Assembly: GCF_030770395.1 (NCBI RefSeq)
Contig: NZ_CP132480.1
Location: forward strand, 4,954,323-5,018,322
Reading direction: 5' to 3'
DNA: 64,000 nucleotides
Source: Telluria beijingensis
GTDB taxonomy: Bacteria > Pseudomonadota > Gammaproteobacteria > Burkholderiales > Burkholderiaceae_D
Made by a program: the position numbers and the translations under genes
The notes under the pieces: model-generated
The model's database searches: none
What the model was told of the DNA's origin: nothing
The model's input: the letters and a program-made list of their open reading frames with translations, nothing else
Shown here: in pieces, positions 33,628 to 41,967 of the stretch
Layout of the letters: the number at the start of each line of letters is the position of its first letter
Position numbering within the stretch: the first letter of the stretch is position 1

Positions 33628-34755
33628 TCATGCCGATGGCGCCACAGCGCGCGCATCGTTCGACGCATTCGCCATCGCCGGCGCGCCGAGCCAGTCGAAG
33701 ATGGCCGGCCAGATGGTGGCATGGGCGCTGCGGCCCACCAGCACGCCGACATGCTGCAGGTTGACACCGACGTCGCCCTGGTAGGAGAACACCTGCCGGC
33801 GCTCGCTGCCGGTGGCTTCGTGGAAGGGCAGGACGGCGTCGGGCGGGATCACCTTGCTGCGGAAATCGACCACGCTGACGAGCGGTGCGCGCAGGTCGCG
33901 CGGACCGATCGTGCGCCCGCCGATGTCGAGCGTGCCCTGCATGAATTCGTCGTTGCGGTACAGCGATTCGACGATCTCGGTGAACAGGCGGCCGGGCAGC
34001 GGGAATTCGTCATGGGTCCAGCGCTCGACCCGCATATGGGTGGCCAGCGCCTTGGGGTCGAGCAGCGACAGCCAGCGGTCGGCGATGCGTTCCCACCCGA
34101 AGGCCTGCGGCTCGGCCAGGGCGCTCATCATGTTGAGATAGACGCCCGGCACGTGGCGGAAGGCGTCGGCGATGCCGCGCGCATGCGGGGTTGCGTTGAC
34201 CAGCGGCGAAAAGCAGCAGGTGGCCTGCTCGAAATGCAGCGGCGATTCGAGCAGCACGGTGGCCGCCACGCGCTCGGGATGCCTGCAGCTGTAGATGGCG
34301 GCCAGGATGCCGCCCAGCGAGTGGCCGACGATGGTCAGCCGTTCTTGCCCGCTGTCTTGCGCTATCGCGCGCTGGCAGGCCGACAGCAGGCGGTCGCCGT
34401 AGTCGTCCAGGCCGACGTCGGGGTCGCCGTCGGGCATCGGCAGCCATTCGGCCAGGTAGACCCGGTATCCGCGCTCGCTCCAGCGGCGCACCACGCTGAT
34501 GTCGGGCGCCAGGTCCCAGATATAGGCGCGCTTGATCGGGGCCGGCACCAGCAGCACTGCCGGGCCACCGCCGGGCGCATCCTGGAAGCGCCGCAGGTTC
34601 AGGCCGGGCTGGTCGAGGATGACGGTCGACGGCGTCTGCTGCGGCCCATAGCCAGCCCGCTCGAGCATCCTGCCGCGCGCCTGGCGGCTGCGGTCCATCC
34701 GCTTGAGCGCTTGCGCGCCGAAGGCCCCGAATGCGTTCCAGTTACTGGCGTACAT
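33628..34755 (-). CDS. PhaC-like alpha/beta hydrolase
   Basis: A 375-residue alpha/beta hydrolase resembling class III PHA synthases: LLVPAPIKRAYIWDLAPDISVVRRW and YGDRLLSACQRA are PhaC-type segments. The nucleophile box near residue 143 is GHSLGG with Ser, whereas PHA synthases have Cys (GxCxG), so polymerase activity is doubtful and a hydrolase/esterase role is more likely. Candidate Asp (SVVDFRSKVIPPDA) and His (NLQHVGVLVG) positions match the family. ATG 34755. Confidence 0.75.
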   Translation of the reverse strand: MYASNWNAFGAFGAQALKRMDRSRQARGRMLERAGYGPQQTPSTVILDQPGLNLRRFQDAPGGGPAVLLVPAPIKRAYIWDLAPDISVVRRWSERGYRVYLAEWLPMPDGDPDVGLDDYGDRLLSACQRAIAQDSGQERLTIVGHSLGGILAAIYSCRHPERVAATVLLESPLHFEQATCCFSPLVNATPHARGIADAFRHVPGVYLNMMSALAEPQAFGWERIADRWLSLLDPKALATHMRVERWTHDEFPLPGRLFTEIVESLYRNDEFMQGTLDIGGRTIGPRDLRAPLVSVVDFRSKVIPPDAVLPFHEATGSERRQVFSYQGDVGVNLQHVGVLVGRSAHATIWPAIFDWLGAPAMANASNDARAVAPSA

Positions 34756-34981
34756 GAATGGCGATCCCGTCGAATTGGCAATCCGGAGACTCTACGCCAA
34801 CTGCCGTCCGGCTCCAACCGCGCACGCTTCGAATCGCATGCCTGTTTGCGCTAGGTAAAACCTGGCGCATCGCCGCGTCGGCCAGTTGGTCGTCGCCCGC
34901 TCGTCGCCGGCGGCGTGGATTGCTCTGGAATCTGGCATACTCGAACCATCGTTCACGATCGACAAGACCAGGTATTTACTG

Positions 34982-35926
34982 ATGAAACCAGAGATTCTCG
35001 TATTGGGCGGCATGTGGTCGCAAGAGCTTCGCGCCAGGCTGGAGCACGCATTCGAATGCCGCTACCTGCCGGCGATTCCGCCTGCCGGCGACGCCGTGTT
35101 GACACCGGTCGCGGCGCGTATCCGCGCGGTCCTCACCACTGGCATGCTCGGCGTGACGCCGGAGCTGGTAGCCGCCTTGCCGGCGCTCGAGATCGTGTCG
35201 GTGAATGGGGTCGGCGTCGATGCGGTGCCGCTGGCGCTGCTGGCCGAACATGGCATCCACGTGACCAATACGCCCGACGTGCTGACCGACGACGTGGCCG
35301 ACCTGGCCGTCACCCTGCTGCTGTCCACTGTGCGCCGCCTGCCGATGCTCGACCGCTATGTGCGCGCCGGCCAGTGGCCGGCAAAAGCGCCCCTGGGGCC
35401 GGCGCGCAGCCTGAAGGGCAAGGTGGCCGGCATCGTCGGCTTCGGCCGTATCGGCCAGGCGGTGGCGCAGCGCCTGCAGGGCTTCGGCATGGAGATTCGC
35501 TATTACCAGCGCAATCCGGGCCCGGCGCCGGAGCGGCGCAGCGCATCGCTGCTGGCGCTGGCCGATGAAAGCGATGTGCTGGTGCTGTGCATGCCCGGCG
35601 GCGCTGCCACCCGGCACATCGTCGACGGTGGGGTGCTCGACGCGCTCGGCCCGGAAGGCACGCTGGTGAACATCGCACGCGGCTCGGTGGTCGACGAGGC
35701 GGCGCTGGTCGCGGCGCTGCAGGATGGGCGACTGGGCGCGGCGGGGCTGGACGTGTTCGAGGACGAACCGAACGTGCCGGCGGCGCTGTTCGCGTTCGAC
35801 AACGTGGTACTCACGCCCCACGTCGGCAGCTTCACGGTGGAGACGCGGCGCGCGATGGGCGAGCTGGCAGTGGCCAACCTGCTGGCCCACTTCAACGGCG
35901 AGCCCTTGCCCACGCCGGTCGTCTAG
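34982..35926 (+). CDS. 2-hydroxyacid dehydrogenase (GhrB/HPR type)
   Basis: A 314-residue D-isomer-specific 2-hydroxyacid dehydrogenase, probably reducing glyoxylate or hydroxypyruvate with NAD(P)H. The nucleotide-binding motif VGFGRIGQAVAQRLQGFG is near residue 148. The catalytic triad is Arg in NIARGSVVDEAALV, Glu in VFEDEPNVPAALF and His in LTPHVGSFT. The ATG at 34982 starts MKPEILVLGG, the usual N-terminus; an upstream in-frame start would add 32 residues of non-coding appearance. It is convergent with the siderophore-interacting protein gene. Confidence 0.88.
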   Translation: MKPEILVLGGMWSQELRARLEHAFECRYLPAIPPAGDAVLTPVAARIRAVLTTGMLGVTPELVAALPALEIVSVNGVGVDAVPLALLAEHGIHVTNTPDVLTDDVADLAVTLLLSTVRRLPMLDRYVRAGQWPAKAPLGPARSLKGKVAGIVGFGRIGQAVAQRLQGFGMEIRYYQRNPGPAPERRSASLLALADESDVLVLCMPGGAATRHIVDGGVLDALGPEGTLVNIARGSVVDEAALVAALQDGRLGAAGLDVFEDEPNVPAALFAFDNVVLTPHVGSFTVETRRAMGELAVANLLAHFNGEPLPTPVV

Positions 35927-35929
35927 CGT

Positions 35930-36670
35930 TTAGTCGAGATGCTCGTGGTGGTCGGCCACGCCCTGCTTCCAGTAGGCCGAGATCCGGGCCGCCTGGCGCG
36001 GCAGGCCCTTGTCGACCAGGAGCTGGCGCACCTGCGCCATCAGCGCGGCTTCGCCGCCGCCCCAGGCCAGGCCCGCGCCTTGCTGCAGCGGCAAGTCCTT
36101 CAACACCTGCAGCAGTTCCTCGTTCGACGCCACCCAATGGATGTCTACACTGGCCTGGGTGGCGAACTCGCGCCGGTCGGCCGCGTCCACCAGCATTACC
36201 ACCTGCGCGCGGGCGGCCGGCGGCAATTCTTCCAGGCGCCGGGTCACGGCCGGCAGCGCGCTGGCGTCGCCCAGCAGCAGGTGCCAGTCCATCGCCAGCG
36301 GCAGGATCATCGAGCCGCGCGGGCCGCCGATGATGGCCTTGTCGCCGACTTTCGCGTCGCGCGCCCATTCGGCGGCGCCGCCGTGGCCGTGCAGGGCGAA
36401 CTCGAGGTCGACCTCGCAGGCTTGTTGGTCGAAGCGGCGTGGCGTATAGTCGCGCCGAACCTGCTGGCCGTCGGCCCCGTCGAGCATGAATTTGACATGG
36501 TCGTCGAACGACAGCGAGGTGAAATCCCAGAGTGCGGCGCCCTTGAACGTGATGCTGGCGAAGCCGGGGCTCAGCCGTTCGATGCGTGTGACCTCGACTT
36601 CGCGAATCTTGAGATCGTGGCGGACGCGCTCGATCGCGGGAATTTGTGCGGGAATGCGGGATTCAGGCAT
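35930..36670 (-). CDS. Siderophore-interacting FAD protein (ViuB/SIP family)
   Basis: A 246-residue flavoprotein that reduces ferric siderophores in the cytoplasm to release iron. The FAD-binding motif R-x-Y-T-P-R is present in VRRDYTPRRFDQ near residue 72, followed by GGPRGSMILP and the NADPH-side segments WHLLLGDASALPAVTRRLEEL and WGGGEAALMAQVRQLL. This is the normal SIP length. ATG 36670 follows GGAG. It is divergent from a MarR regulator with two operator-like boxes between them, so it is probably repressed by that regulator. Confidence 0.9.
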   Translation of the reverse strand: MPESRIPAQIPAIERVRHDLKIREVEVTRIERLSPGFASITFKGAALWDFTSLSFDDHVKFMLDGADGQQVRRDYTPRRFDQQACEVDLEFALHGHGGAAEWARDAKVGDKAIIGGPRGSMILPLAMDWHLLLGDASALPAVTRRLEELPPAARAQVVMLVDAADRREFATQASVDIHWVASNEELLQVLKDLPLQQGAGLAWGGGEAALMAQVRQLLVDKGLPRQAARISAYWKQGVADHHEHLD

Positions 36671-36687
36671 GCTACACTCCAGAATTA

Positions 36688-36702
36688 GTTGATAGTGTCC
36701 AC
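36688..36702. promoter_or_regulatory. MarR box 1 between SIP and marR genes
   Basis: GTTGATAGTGTCCAC, an imperfect dyad (GTTGA ... TCCAC) whose left part repeats box 2. It lies directly upstream of the SIP start (36670), in its promoter region. Confidence 0.55.
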
Positions 36703-36706
36703 CATT

Positions 36707-37180
36707 ATGCGAAAAGAAGTTGATAGAGTCAACCAAAATCAGGGCAATCGTGTGGACGATCCGTTGGAGACGATGCACGCGATCGTGCATCTGTACCGGT
36801 CACAGCAGTTGAAGGGATTGCGCAACGGGCCGCACGAGCTGGCGCATATGGAGGTGAGGGCGCTCGGCTATTTCGCGCGCCATCCAGGCGCCACCCAGAG
36901 CGACCTGGTCGCGCATTCTGGCAGGGACAAGGCGCAAGTGGCGCGCATCATCCGGGCTCTGCGCGACGGAGACCTGCTGGAGGCGACGCCGGACGAGGCC
37001 GACCGGCGCAGCACGCGGCTGATGCTCAGCGCGGCCGGGAAGGAAGTATTCGAGGGGCTGCACCGCCAGAGCGGAGCGCTGGGCGCCGTCGCCCTGGCGG
37101 GATTGTCGGACGACGAGCAGGCGGTATTATTGGACCTGCTGGCGCGCGTGCGCGCCAATCTGGAGGCGCGGGCTGGGTAG
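36707..37180 (+). CDS. MarR family transcriptional regulator
   Basis: A MarR-type winged-helix repressor, 157 residues from ATG 36707. The helix-turn-helix is ATQSDLVAHSGRDKAQVARIIRAL near residue 64, with the wing LEATPDEADRRSTRLMLSAAG. There is no ribosome site before 36707. GTG at 36752 has AGGG 7 bases upstream, would give 142 residues, and would leave both operator boxes outside the gene, so it may be the true start. Divergent from the SIP gene; likely autoregulated and responsive to an iron or siderophore-related signal (inference). Confidence 0.82.
   Translation: MRKEVDRVNQNQGNRVDDPLETMHAIVHLYRSQQLKGLRNGPHELAHMEVRALGYFARHPGATQSDLVAHSGRDKAQVARIIRALRDGDLLEATPDEADRRSTRLMLSAAGKEVFEGLHRQSGALGAVALAGLSDDEQAVLLDLLARVRANLEARAG
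36719..36733. promoter_or_regulatory. MarR box 2
   Basis: GTTGATAGAGTCAAC, with perfect 5-bp arms GTTGA / TCAAC. It starts 31 bp after box 1, close to three helical turns, so two dimers could bind the same face. If the gene starts at ATG 36707 the box is within codons; with GTG 36752 it is in the leader. Confidence 0.6.
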
Positions 37181-37201
37181 GGGTGGCCCGCGCTCGATCG
37201 C

Positions 37202-38680
37202 TTACTCGACCCAACCAAACCCATCCCGCGCCAGCAGCGCGAACGATTCCGCCGGCCCCCACGAACCCGCCGCATAGCCATGCGGCTTCTCGTTCAGGGT
37301 TTCCCAGCCATTGATGATCGGCTCGACCCATTCCCAGGCCGCTTCGAGTTCGTCGCGGCGCATGAAGTGGGTCAGGCGGCCGCGCACCACGTCGATCAGC
37401 AGGCGTTCGTAGGCTTCGGCGCGGCGTTGCTGGAAGGCCGATTGCAGGTCGAGGTTGAGCGCTACCTGCTGCATCATCATGCCACTGCCGGGCTGCTTGG
37501 CGAAGATCTGCAGCTTGATCGCTTCTTCGGGCTGCAACTCGATCACCAGCCGATTCGCGACGCCGCCCGGGGTCTCCGGGAACAGCGGGAACGGCGGATT
37601 GGCGAACTCCACCACGATCTTGGACGAGCGGCGCTGCATGCGCTTGCCGGTGCGCAGGTAGAACGGCACCTTGGACCAGCGCCAGGTATCGATATGTGCG
37701 CGCAGGGCGACGAAGGTTTCCGTGTGGCTGTCCGCCGGCACGTTGCTCTCCTCGTGATAACCCTTGACTTCCTGGTTGCCGCTCACGCCATGCGTGTACT
37801 GGCCGCGCACGGTGTCGCGTGCGATGTCGGCCAGGGTCATGCGGCGCAGCGAGCGGATCACCTTCAGTTTTTCGTCGCGCACCGCGTCAGGCGACAGCGA
37901 GGTTGGCGGCTCCATGGCGACGATGCACAGCAGTTGCATCAGGTGGTTCTGCACCATGTCGCGCATCGCGCCGGCGCTGTCGTAGAAGCCGGCGCGGCTG
38001 CCCACGCCCACTTCTTCGGCCACCGTGATCTGTACGCTCGCGATGTTCGGCGCGCGCCACAGCGGTTCCAGGATCGAGTTCCCGAAGCGCAGCACCATCA
38101 GGTTCTGCACGGTTTCCTTGCCCAGGTAGTGGTCGATGCGGTAGATCTGCGATTCGGCGAAGTGTTTGCCGACCGCCTCGTTGATCTCCACCGCCGACGC
38201 CAGGTCGCGGCCCAGCGGCTTCTCGAGCACCACGCGCGCATTGGCGTCGACCAGGCCGGTGGCGGCCAGCTTGTCGCAGATGGTGGTGAACAGCGATGGC
38301 GCGGTGGCCAGGTAGAACACGCGCTGGGCGCCTTCGCGCGAAGAGTCCTTCAGCGTGTCGAAGATGGGCGCGCTCGAGACGTCCAGGCGCACATAGACCA
38401 GCAGGTCGAGGAAGCCGGCCCAGCTCTTGTCATTGAAATTGTCGGCGCTGATGAACGAGCGCGAATGCTCCTCGACGAAGGCCAGGTAACTGGCGCGATC
38501 GTAATCCTGGCGGCCGGTCGACAGGATGCGGGTCGACGCCGGCAGGTTACCGTGCAGGAAGGCCATGTACAGGGCCGGCAGCAGCTTGCGCATGGCAAGG
38601 TCGCCCATGCCGCCGAAGATGGTCATGTCGAGGGGAAGGCCGTCATTGTGCTGATTCGCGTGCTCGTTCGAGGTACTCAT
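37202..38680 (-). CDS. zwf: Glucose-6-phosphate dehydrogenase
   Basis: A 492-residue glucose-6-phosphate 1-dehydrogenase, the first enzyme of the oxidative pentose phosphate and Entner-Doudoroff routes. The cofactor loop reads GGMGDLAMRKLLPALY near residue 23, a variant of the usual GASGDL. The active-site RIDHYLGKETVQNLMVLRFGN is intact near residue 185, and the C-terminal domain includes VPFYLRTGKRM. Length is normal. It is not adjacent to pgl or edd genes, and is divergent from nothing nearby; the 176 bp upstream separate it from the pectin locus. Confidence 0.93.
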   Translation of the reverse strand: MSTSNEHANQHNDGLPLDMTIFGGMGDLAMRKLLPALYMAFLHGNLPASTRILSTGRQDYDRASYLAFVEEHSRSFISADNFNDKSWAGFLDLLVYVRLDVSSAPIFDTLKDSSREGAQRVFYLATAPSLFTTICDKLAATGLVDANARVVLEKPLGRDLASAVEINEAVGKHFAESQIYRIDHYLGKETVQNLMVLRFGNSILEPLWRAPNIASVQITVAEEVGVGSRAGFYDSAGAMRDMVQNHLMQLLCIVAMEPPTSLSPDAVRDEKLKVIRSLRRMTLADIARDTVRGQYTHGVSGNQEVKGYHEESNVPADSHTETFVALRAHIDTWRWSKVPFYLRTGKRMQRRSSKIVVEFANPPFPLFPETPGGVANRLVIELQPEEAIKLQIFAKQPGSGMMMQQVALNLDLQSAFQQRRAEAYERLLIDVVRGRLTHFMRRDELEAAWEWVEPIINGWETLNEKPHGYAAGSWGPAESFALLARDGFGWVE

Positions 38681-38808
38681 GTCTCTTTCGCTGACAGGTT
38701 GTATAGATCGCTTGCGTCGTGCGCTCGCCTGGTTGGTCTTTGATTGTAGCCTACATGACGAAAAAGAACTGGCAAAAGGGGCAAGATTGCCAGGCCCGGC
38801 GTACGGAC

Positions 38809-38834
38809 AAAAAAAAGCCCGCGCAAGCGCGGGC
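38809..38834 (-). terminator. Intrinsic terminator of the pectin TonB receptor
   Basis: On the minus strand GCCCGCG / CGCGGGC forms a 7-bp stem with a 4-base loop followed by eight T residues. It lies 23 bp after the receptor stop (38857). Confidence 0.92.
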
Positions 38835-38856
38835 CCGAAGCCACCAGGAGAGGAGC

Positions 38857-41808
38857 TTAGAACTTGTAACGCAGGCCGAACAGGTACTCGCGCCCGGTCA
38901 CGTTGTTCACCACCACGCTGTCGCGCTGGCGGCTGATGAACTGGTCGTTTTCCTCGTTGGTCAGGTTGACGCCCTCGAGCGTGAACTCGAGGTTCTCGTT
39001 GACCTTGTACGACAGCGACAGGTCGACGTTGAACGTTTCGTTCTTGCCCTCGACATCGTTGTTGTTCTGGCCCGGTACGCGGGTCACGAAGCCCGAGCGC
39101 TTGGCGCCCGAGATGCGCGCGCTAAACTTGCCGTCGTCATAGAAGAAGGTCGCGTTCCACGATTTCGGCGACAGGTTCAGCAGGTCGTCGGTGATGGTGG
39201 CGCCACCGGTCGGCGAGACCAGGTATTCGATTTTCGAGCTCACCTTGGTGTAGTTCAGCAGGGTGCCGAAGTTCTTGCCCCAGCCCGGCAGGAAGGTGAA
39301 CGGCTGCTGGTAGCTGATCTCGAAGCCCTTCAGCTTGCCGCCATCGGTATTCACCGGCAGCGTTTGCTGGAACACTTCCTCACCCGTGAAGTTGGCCGGC
39401 AGCAGCGACAGCGGCAGGCCCGACTCGCGGAACGGCACATTGGTGCGCAGGCTCTGGATATAGGTGTCGATGTTCTTCTGGAACAGGCCCAGGCCCACGA
39501 AGGCCTTGTTCGCGAAGTAGTATTCGAAGCTGCTGTCGAAGGTCTTGGCGCGGAACGGTTTCAGGAACGGGTTGCCCGAGTTGATCGACAGGTTGCCGGT
39601 GGTGGCGATGCTGCCGCCCGGCGACAGGAAGCCCAGTTGCGGACGGGTCATCACCTTGGCCGCGCCGAAGCGCACGATGAACTCGTCGGTCACGTTGGCG
39701 GTCAGGTTGAACGATGGCAGCGTGTCGGTGTAGTCGTGGTTGACCTTGACCTGGGTGCCGCCGCCGGCCGCCTGGTAGCCGATGGTTTCCAGGTCGGTCT
39801 TCACGTAGCGCACGCCGATGTTGCCGCGCACCGGAATATTCCACAGGTCGTGGCGGAACTCGCCCATCAGGTAGACGCCGTCGCTCTTCTCGGTGACCGC
39901 GCGGTTGTTGCCGCGCGCATTGCCGTTCTCGATCGACGACAGGGTGAAGTCGCCCGGGCCGCCGGCAGGGCCGCTCTTGATGCAGTTGCAGTAGATGTCG
40001 TAGGCGGCGGCGATCGCCTGCAGGTTCGGCATCACCCAGCCGGTGGCGTTCCCGGCCGGCATGCCGAGCTGGCTGCCGAAGCCGGTCATGGTCGAGGTCA
40101 GGCCGGTGGCGCCGGCAGGCGGGGCGAAGATCGTGTCGTTCTGGTTGACGCGACGGAACTCGTAGGTCTCCGAGGTGTACTTCTTGCTGTTGATGCCGCC
40201 CTTGAAGGTCAGGCTGTCGCTCGCTTCCCAGGCCAGGTCGAACTGGGCGACGTTGTTGACGTTGTCGGTGCCCTGCGGACGGATGCGGATCTCGCTGGTG
40301 GTGGTGTTCGGCACGGTCGTCGGCTGGGTGCCGCTGGCGACCTGCGGAACGCCGATCAGGCCGAGCGGGCCTCCGTTCACGTCGAACGGATAGGTGATCA
40401 ATGGACGACGGCTGTCGTTACGGAAGTCGATGCTGTAGCCGTCGACATTCAGTGCGTCGAGGGTGACCGTGGTCTGGATCGGGTTGCGGAACTTCGATTC
40501 GGCGCGGCCATACCTGGCGCTCATGCTCCAGGTGTCGCTCAGCTTGTGTTCCAGGGTCAGTGTCGGCTGGGTGAAGGTGGTCTTCAGTTCGTCGAAGCGC
40601 TGTTCGGAGCGGATGTCGACGTTGTTGTAGCGGCCGTACAGCAGCGAACCGTTCGGCGCGTACTGCGCTTCCAGCACGCCGACCTGCGGCTTGCCGCCCT
40701 GGCTGGCGCTGCGGCTGAACGAAGTCGCCTGCAAAAAGTCTTCCTGGCGGGTCGCGTCGAGCTTCGAGTACAGCATGTCGAAGGTCAGCAGCGTGCCCTG
40801 GCGTGGACGCCATTGCACCGAACCGGTCAGGCCGAGGCGGTCCTGGTCGTGGGTCAGGCGGCCGTAGCGCGGCAGGCGCGGGTGGAAGTTGTTCGGATCG
40901 CTGGCCGCGTTGTAGGCGGCGATATTCTCCGGCGTGCCGGGCAGGCGTTCGGCGCCTTGCGCGGCCGGGCCGCAGGTGGTCGCGGTCGAGTTGCTAGGGT
41001 TGGCGGCCATGCCCTGCGGGGCGCACCAGCCGCCTGACGATGGGCCGTTATCCCAGCGCACCGTGCTGAAACCGTCTTCCAGCACGCGACGCTTGGAGTA
41101 GGCGCCCGAGAACAGCACGCCCACTTTGCGGTCGAAGAAGGTGTTCGACACCATGAAGGCCGCGCGCGGATCGGTCTTTTCCGAGCCGTCGTTGTATTTG
41201 CCTTTCAGGGCCACGGTGGCGTTGAAGCCGCGCAGGTCGAACGGACGCAGGGTCTGCAGGTCGACGGTGGCGCCCAACGAGCCTTCGTCGACGTCGGCCG
41301 ACGAGCTCTTGCGCACCGTCAGGGCGCTGAACAGCTCCGAGGCGAACACGTTGAAGTCGAAGCCGCGGCCGCGGTTGGTGCCGCCCGAGCTGTCGGTGCC
41401 GCCGGTGGTGGCCAGGCCCTCGATGCCGTTGATGCGCACGCGGGTGAAGTCCTGCCCCAGGCCGCGCACCGTGATGCTGCGGCCTTCGCCGGCGTCACGG
41501 TCGATCACCACGCCCGGCACGCGCTGCAGCGATTCGGCCAGGTTGGTGTCGGGGAATTTGCCCATGTCTTCGGACTTGATGACGTCGACGATGCCGTTGT
41601 CCTGGCGCTTGGCGTTCAGTGCGCTTTCCAGCGAGGCGCGCAGGCCGGTCACGACCACAGTCTGGGCAGTGGCAGTCTCGGCGCCGGTCGGCGTGGCGGC
41701 GACTTCCTGGGCAAAAGCGGGCCCGAGCGACAGCGCGGAGACCGAAGCGGTACCGAGCAGGCAGAGGGTGAGTTTGCGCAGGGCTGCGCGGTGCGGGTAT
41801 TGGTTCAT
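38857..41808 (-). CDS. TonB-dependent receptor, probably for pectin oligosaccharides
   Basis: A 983-residue outer-membrane receptor of the large proteobacterial carbohydrate type. The signal peptide ends near residue 33 (GPAFAQ). The TonB box region TVVVTG precedes a plug with IVDVIKSEDMGKFPDTNLAESLQRVPGVVIDRD and ITVRGLGQDFTRVRINGIEG. The barrel ends in YLFGLRYKF. This plug type is typical of receptors in Xanthomonas- and Caulobacter-like CUT loci. ATG 41808 follows GGAGACAGC. Three copies of the 13-bp operator lie in its upstream 159 bp, tying it to the pectin regulon. Substrate is inferred from context. Confidence 0.9.
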   Translation of the reverse strand: MNQYPHRAALRKLTLCLLGTASVSALSLGPAFAQEVAATPTGAETATAQTVVVTGLRASLESALNAKRQDNGIVDVIKSEDMGKFPDTNLAESLQRVPGVVIDRDAGEGRSITVRGLGQDFTRVRINGIEGLATTGGTDSSGGTNRGRGFDFNVFASELFSALTVRKSSSADVDEGSLGATVDLQTLRPFDLRGFNATVALKGKYNDGSEKTDPRAAFMVSNTFFDRKVGVLFSGAYSKRRVLEDGFSTVRWDNGPSSGGWCAPQGMAANPSNSTATTCGPAAQGAERLPGTPENIAAYNAASDPNNFHPRLPRYGRLTHDQDRLGLTGSVQWRPRQGTLLTFDMLYSKLDATRQEDFLQATSFSRSASQGGKPQVGVLEAQYAPNGSLLYGRYNNVDIRSEQRFDELKTTFTQPTLTLEHKLSDTWSMSARYGRAESKFRNPIQTTVTLDALNVDGYSIDFRNDSRRPLITYPFDVNGGPLGLIGVPQVASGTQPTTVPNTTTSEIRIRPQGTDNVNNVAQFDLAWEASDSLTFKGGINSKKYTSETYEFRRVNQNDTIFAPPAGATGLTSTMTGFGSQLGMPAGNATGWVMPNLQAIAAAYDIYCNCIKSGPAGGPGDFTLSSIENGNARGNNRAVTEKSDGVYLMGEFRHDLWNIPVRGNIGVRYVKTDLETIGYQAAGGGTQVKVNHDYTDTLPSFNLTANVTDEFIVRFGAAKVMTRPQLGFLSPGGSIATTGNLSINSGNPFLKPFRAKTFDSSFEYYFANKAFVGLGLFQKNIDTYIQSLRTNVPFRESGLPLSLLPANFTGEEVFQQTLPVNTDGGKLKGFEISYQQPFTFLPGWGKNFGTLLNYTKVSSKIEYLVSPTGGATITDDLLNLSPKSWNATFFYDDGKFSARISGAKRSGFVTRVPGQNNNDVEGKNETFNVDLSLSYKVNENLEFTLEGVNLTNEENDQFISRQRDSVVVNNVTGREYLFGLRYKF

Positions 41809-41873
41809 GCTGTCTCCATGCGTTTTTGTCGGGGCGGTGGGTTGTGGGGTCCGCCGGCGCTGCATTTGTTTAT

Positions 41874-41886
41874 CTGGTCAGGCCAG
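41874..41886. promoter_or_regulatory. GntR-type operator A1 (receptor promoter)
   Basis: CTGGTCAGGCCAG, arms CTGGTC/GGCCAG, one T/C asymmetry. It lies 66 bp before the receptor start, the most downstream of the three copies in this gap. Confidence 0.7.
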
Positions 41887-41899
41887 TTGTTGAATTCTA

Positions 41900-41905
41900 T
41901 GTCAA
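41900..41905 (-). promoter_or_regulatory. Possible -35 element of the receptor gene
   Basis: TTGACA on the minus strand is an exact sigma-70 -35 hexamer lying between operators A2 and A1. No good -10 is seen at 16-18 bp; operator A1 occupies that place. A TAGAAT follows it directly but is too close to pair with it. Confidence 0.35.
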
Positions 41906-41916
41906 CTTTTGTGTTT

Positions 41917-41929
41917 TTGGTCAGGCCAA
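41917..41929. promoter_or_regulatory. GntR-type operator A2
   Basis: TTGGTCAGGCCAA, the consensus form of the repeated 13-bp palindrome. It is centred 43 bp from A1 and 31 bp from A3. Confidence 0.75.
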
Positions 41930-41947
41930 TTGAAAAATATTTTTGAA

Positions 41948-41960
41948 CTGGCCTGACCTG
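41948..41960. promoter_or_regulatory. GntR-type operator A3
   Basis: CTGGCCTGACCTG; the reverse complement CAGGTCAGGCCAG matches the repeated palindrome with one outer mismatch. It lies 8 bp before the end of the GH28 gene. Confidence 0.65.
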
Positions 41961-41967
41961 TTGCTAT

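Noticed and set aside
33628..34755. PHA synthase (phaC)
   Set aside because: The nucleophile box is GHSLGG with Ser; PHA synthases use Cys, and no phaA/phaB/phaR neighbours are present.
37280..38743. 487-codon plus-strand frame opposite zwf
   Set aside because: zwf has its active-site motif on the minus strand; the other frame is a shadow.
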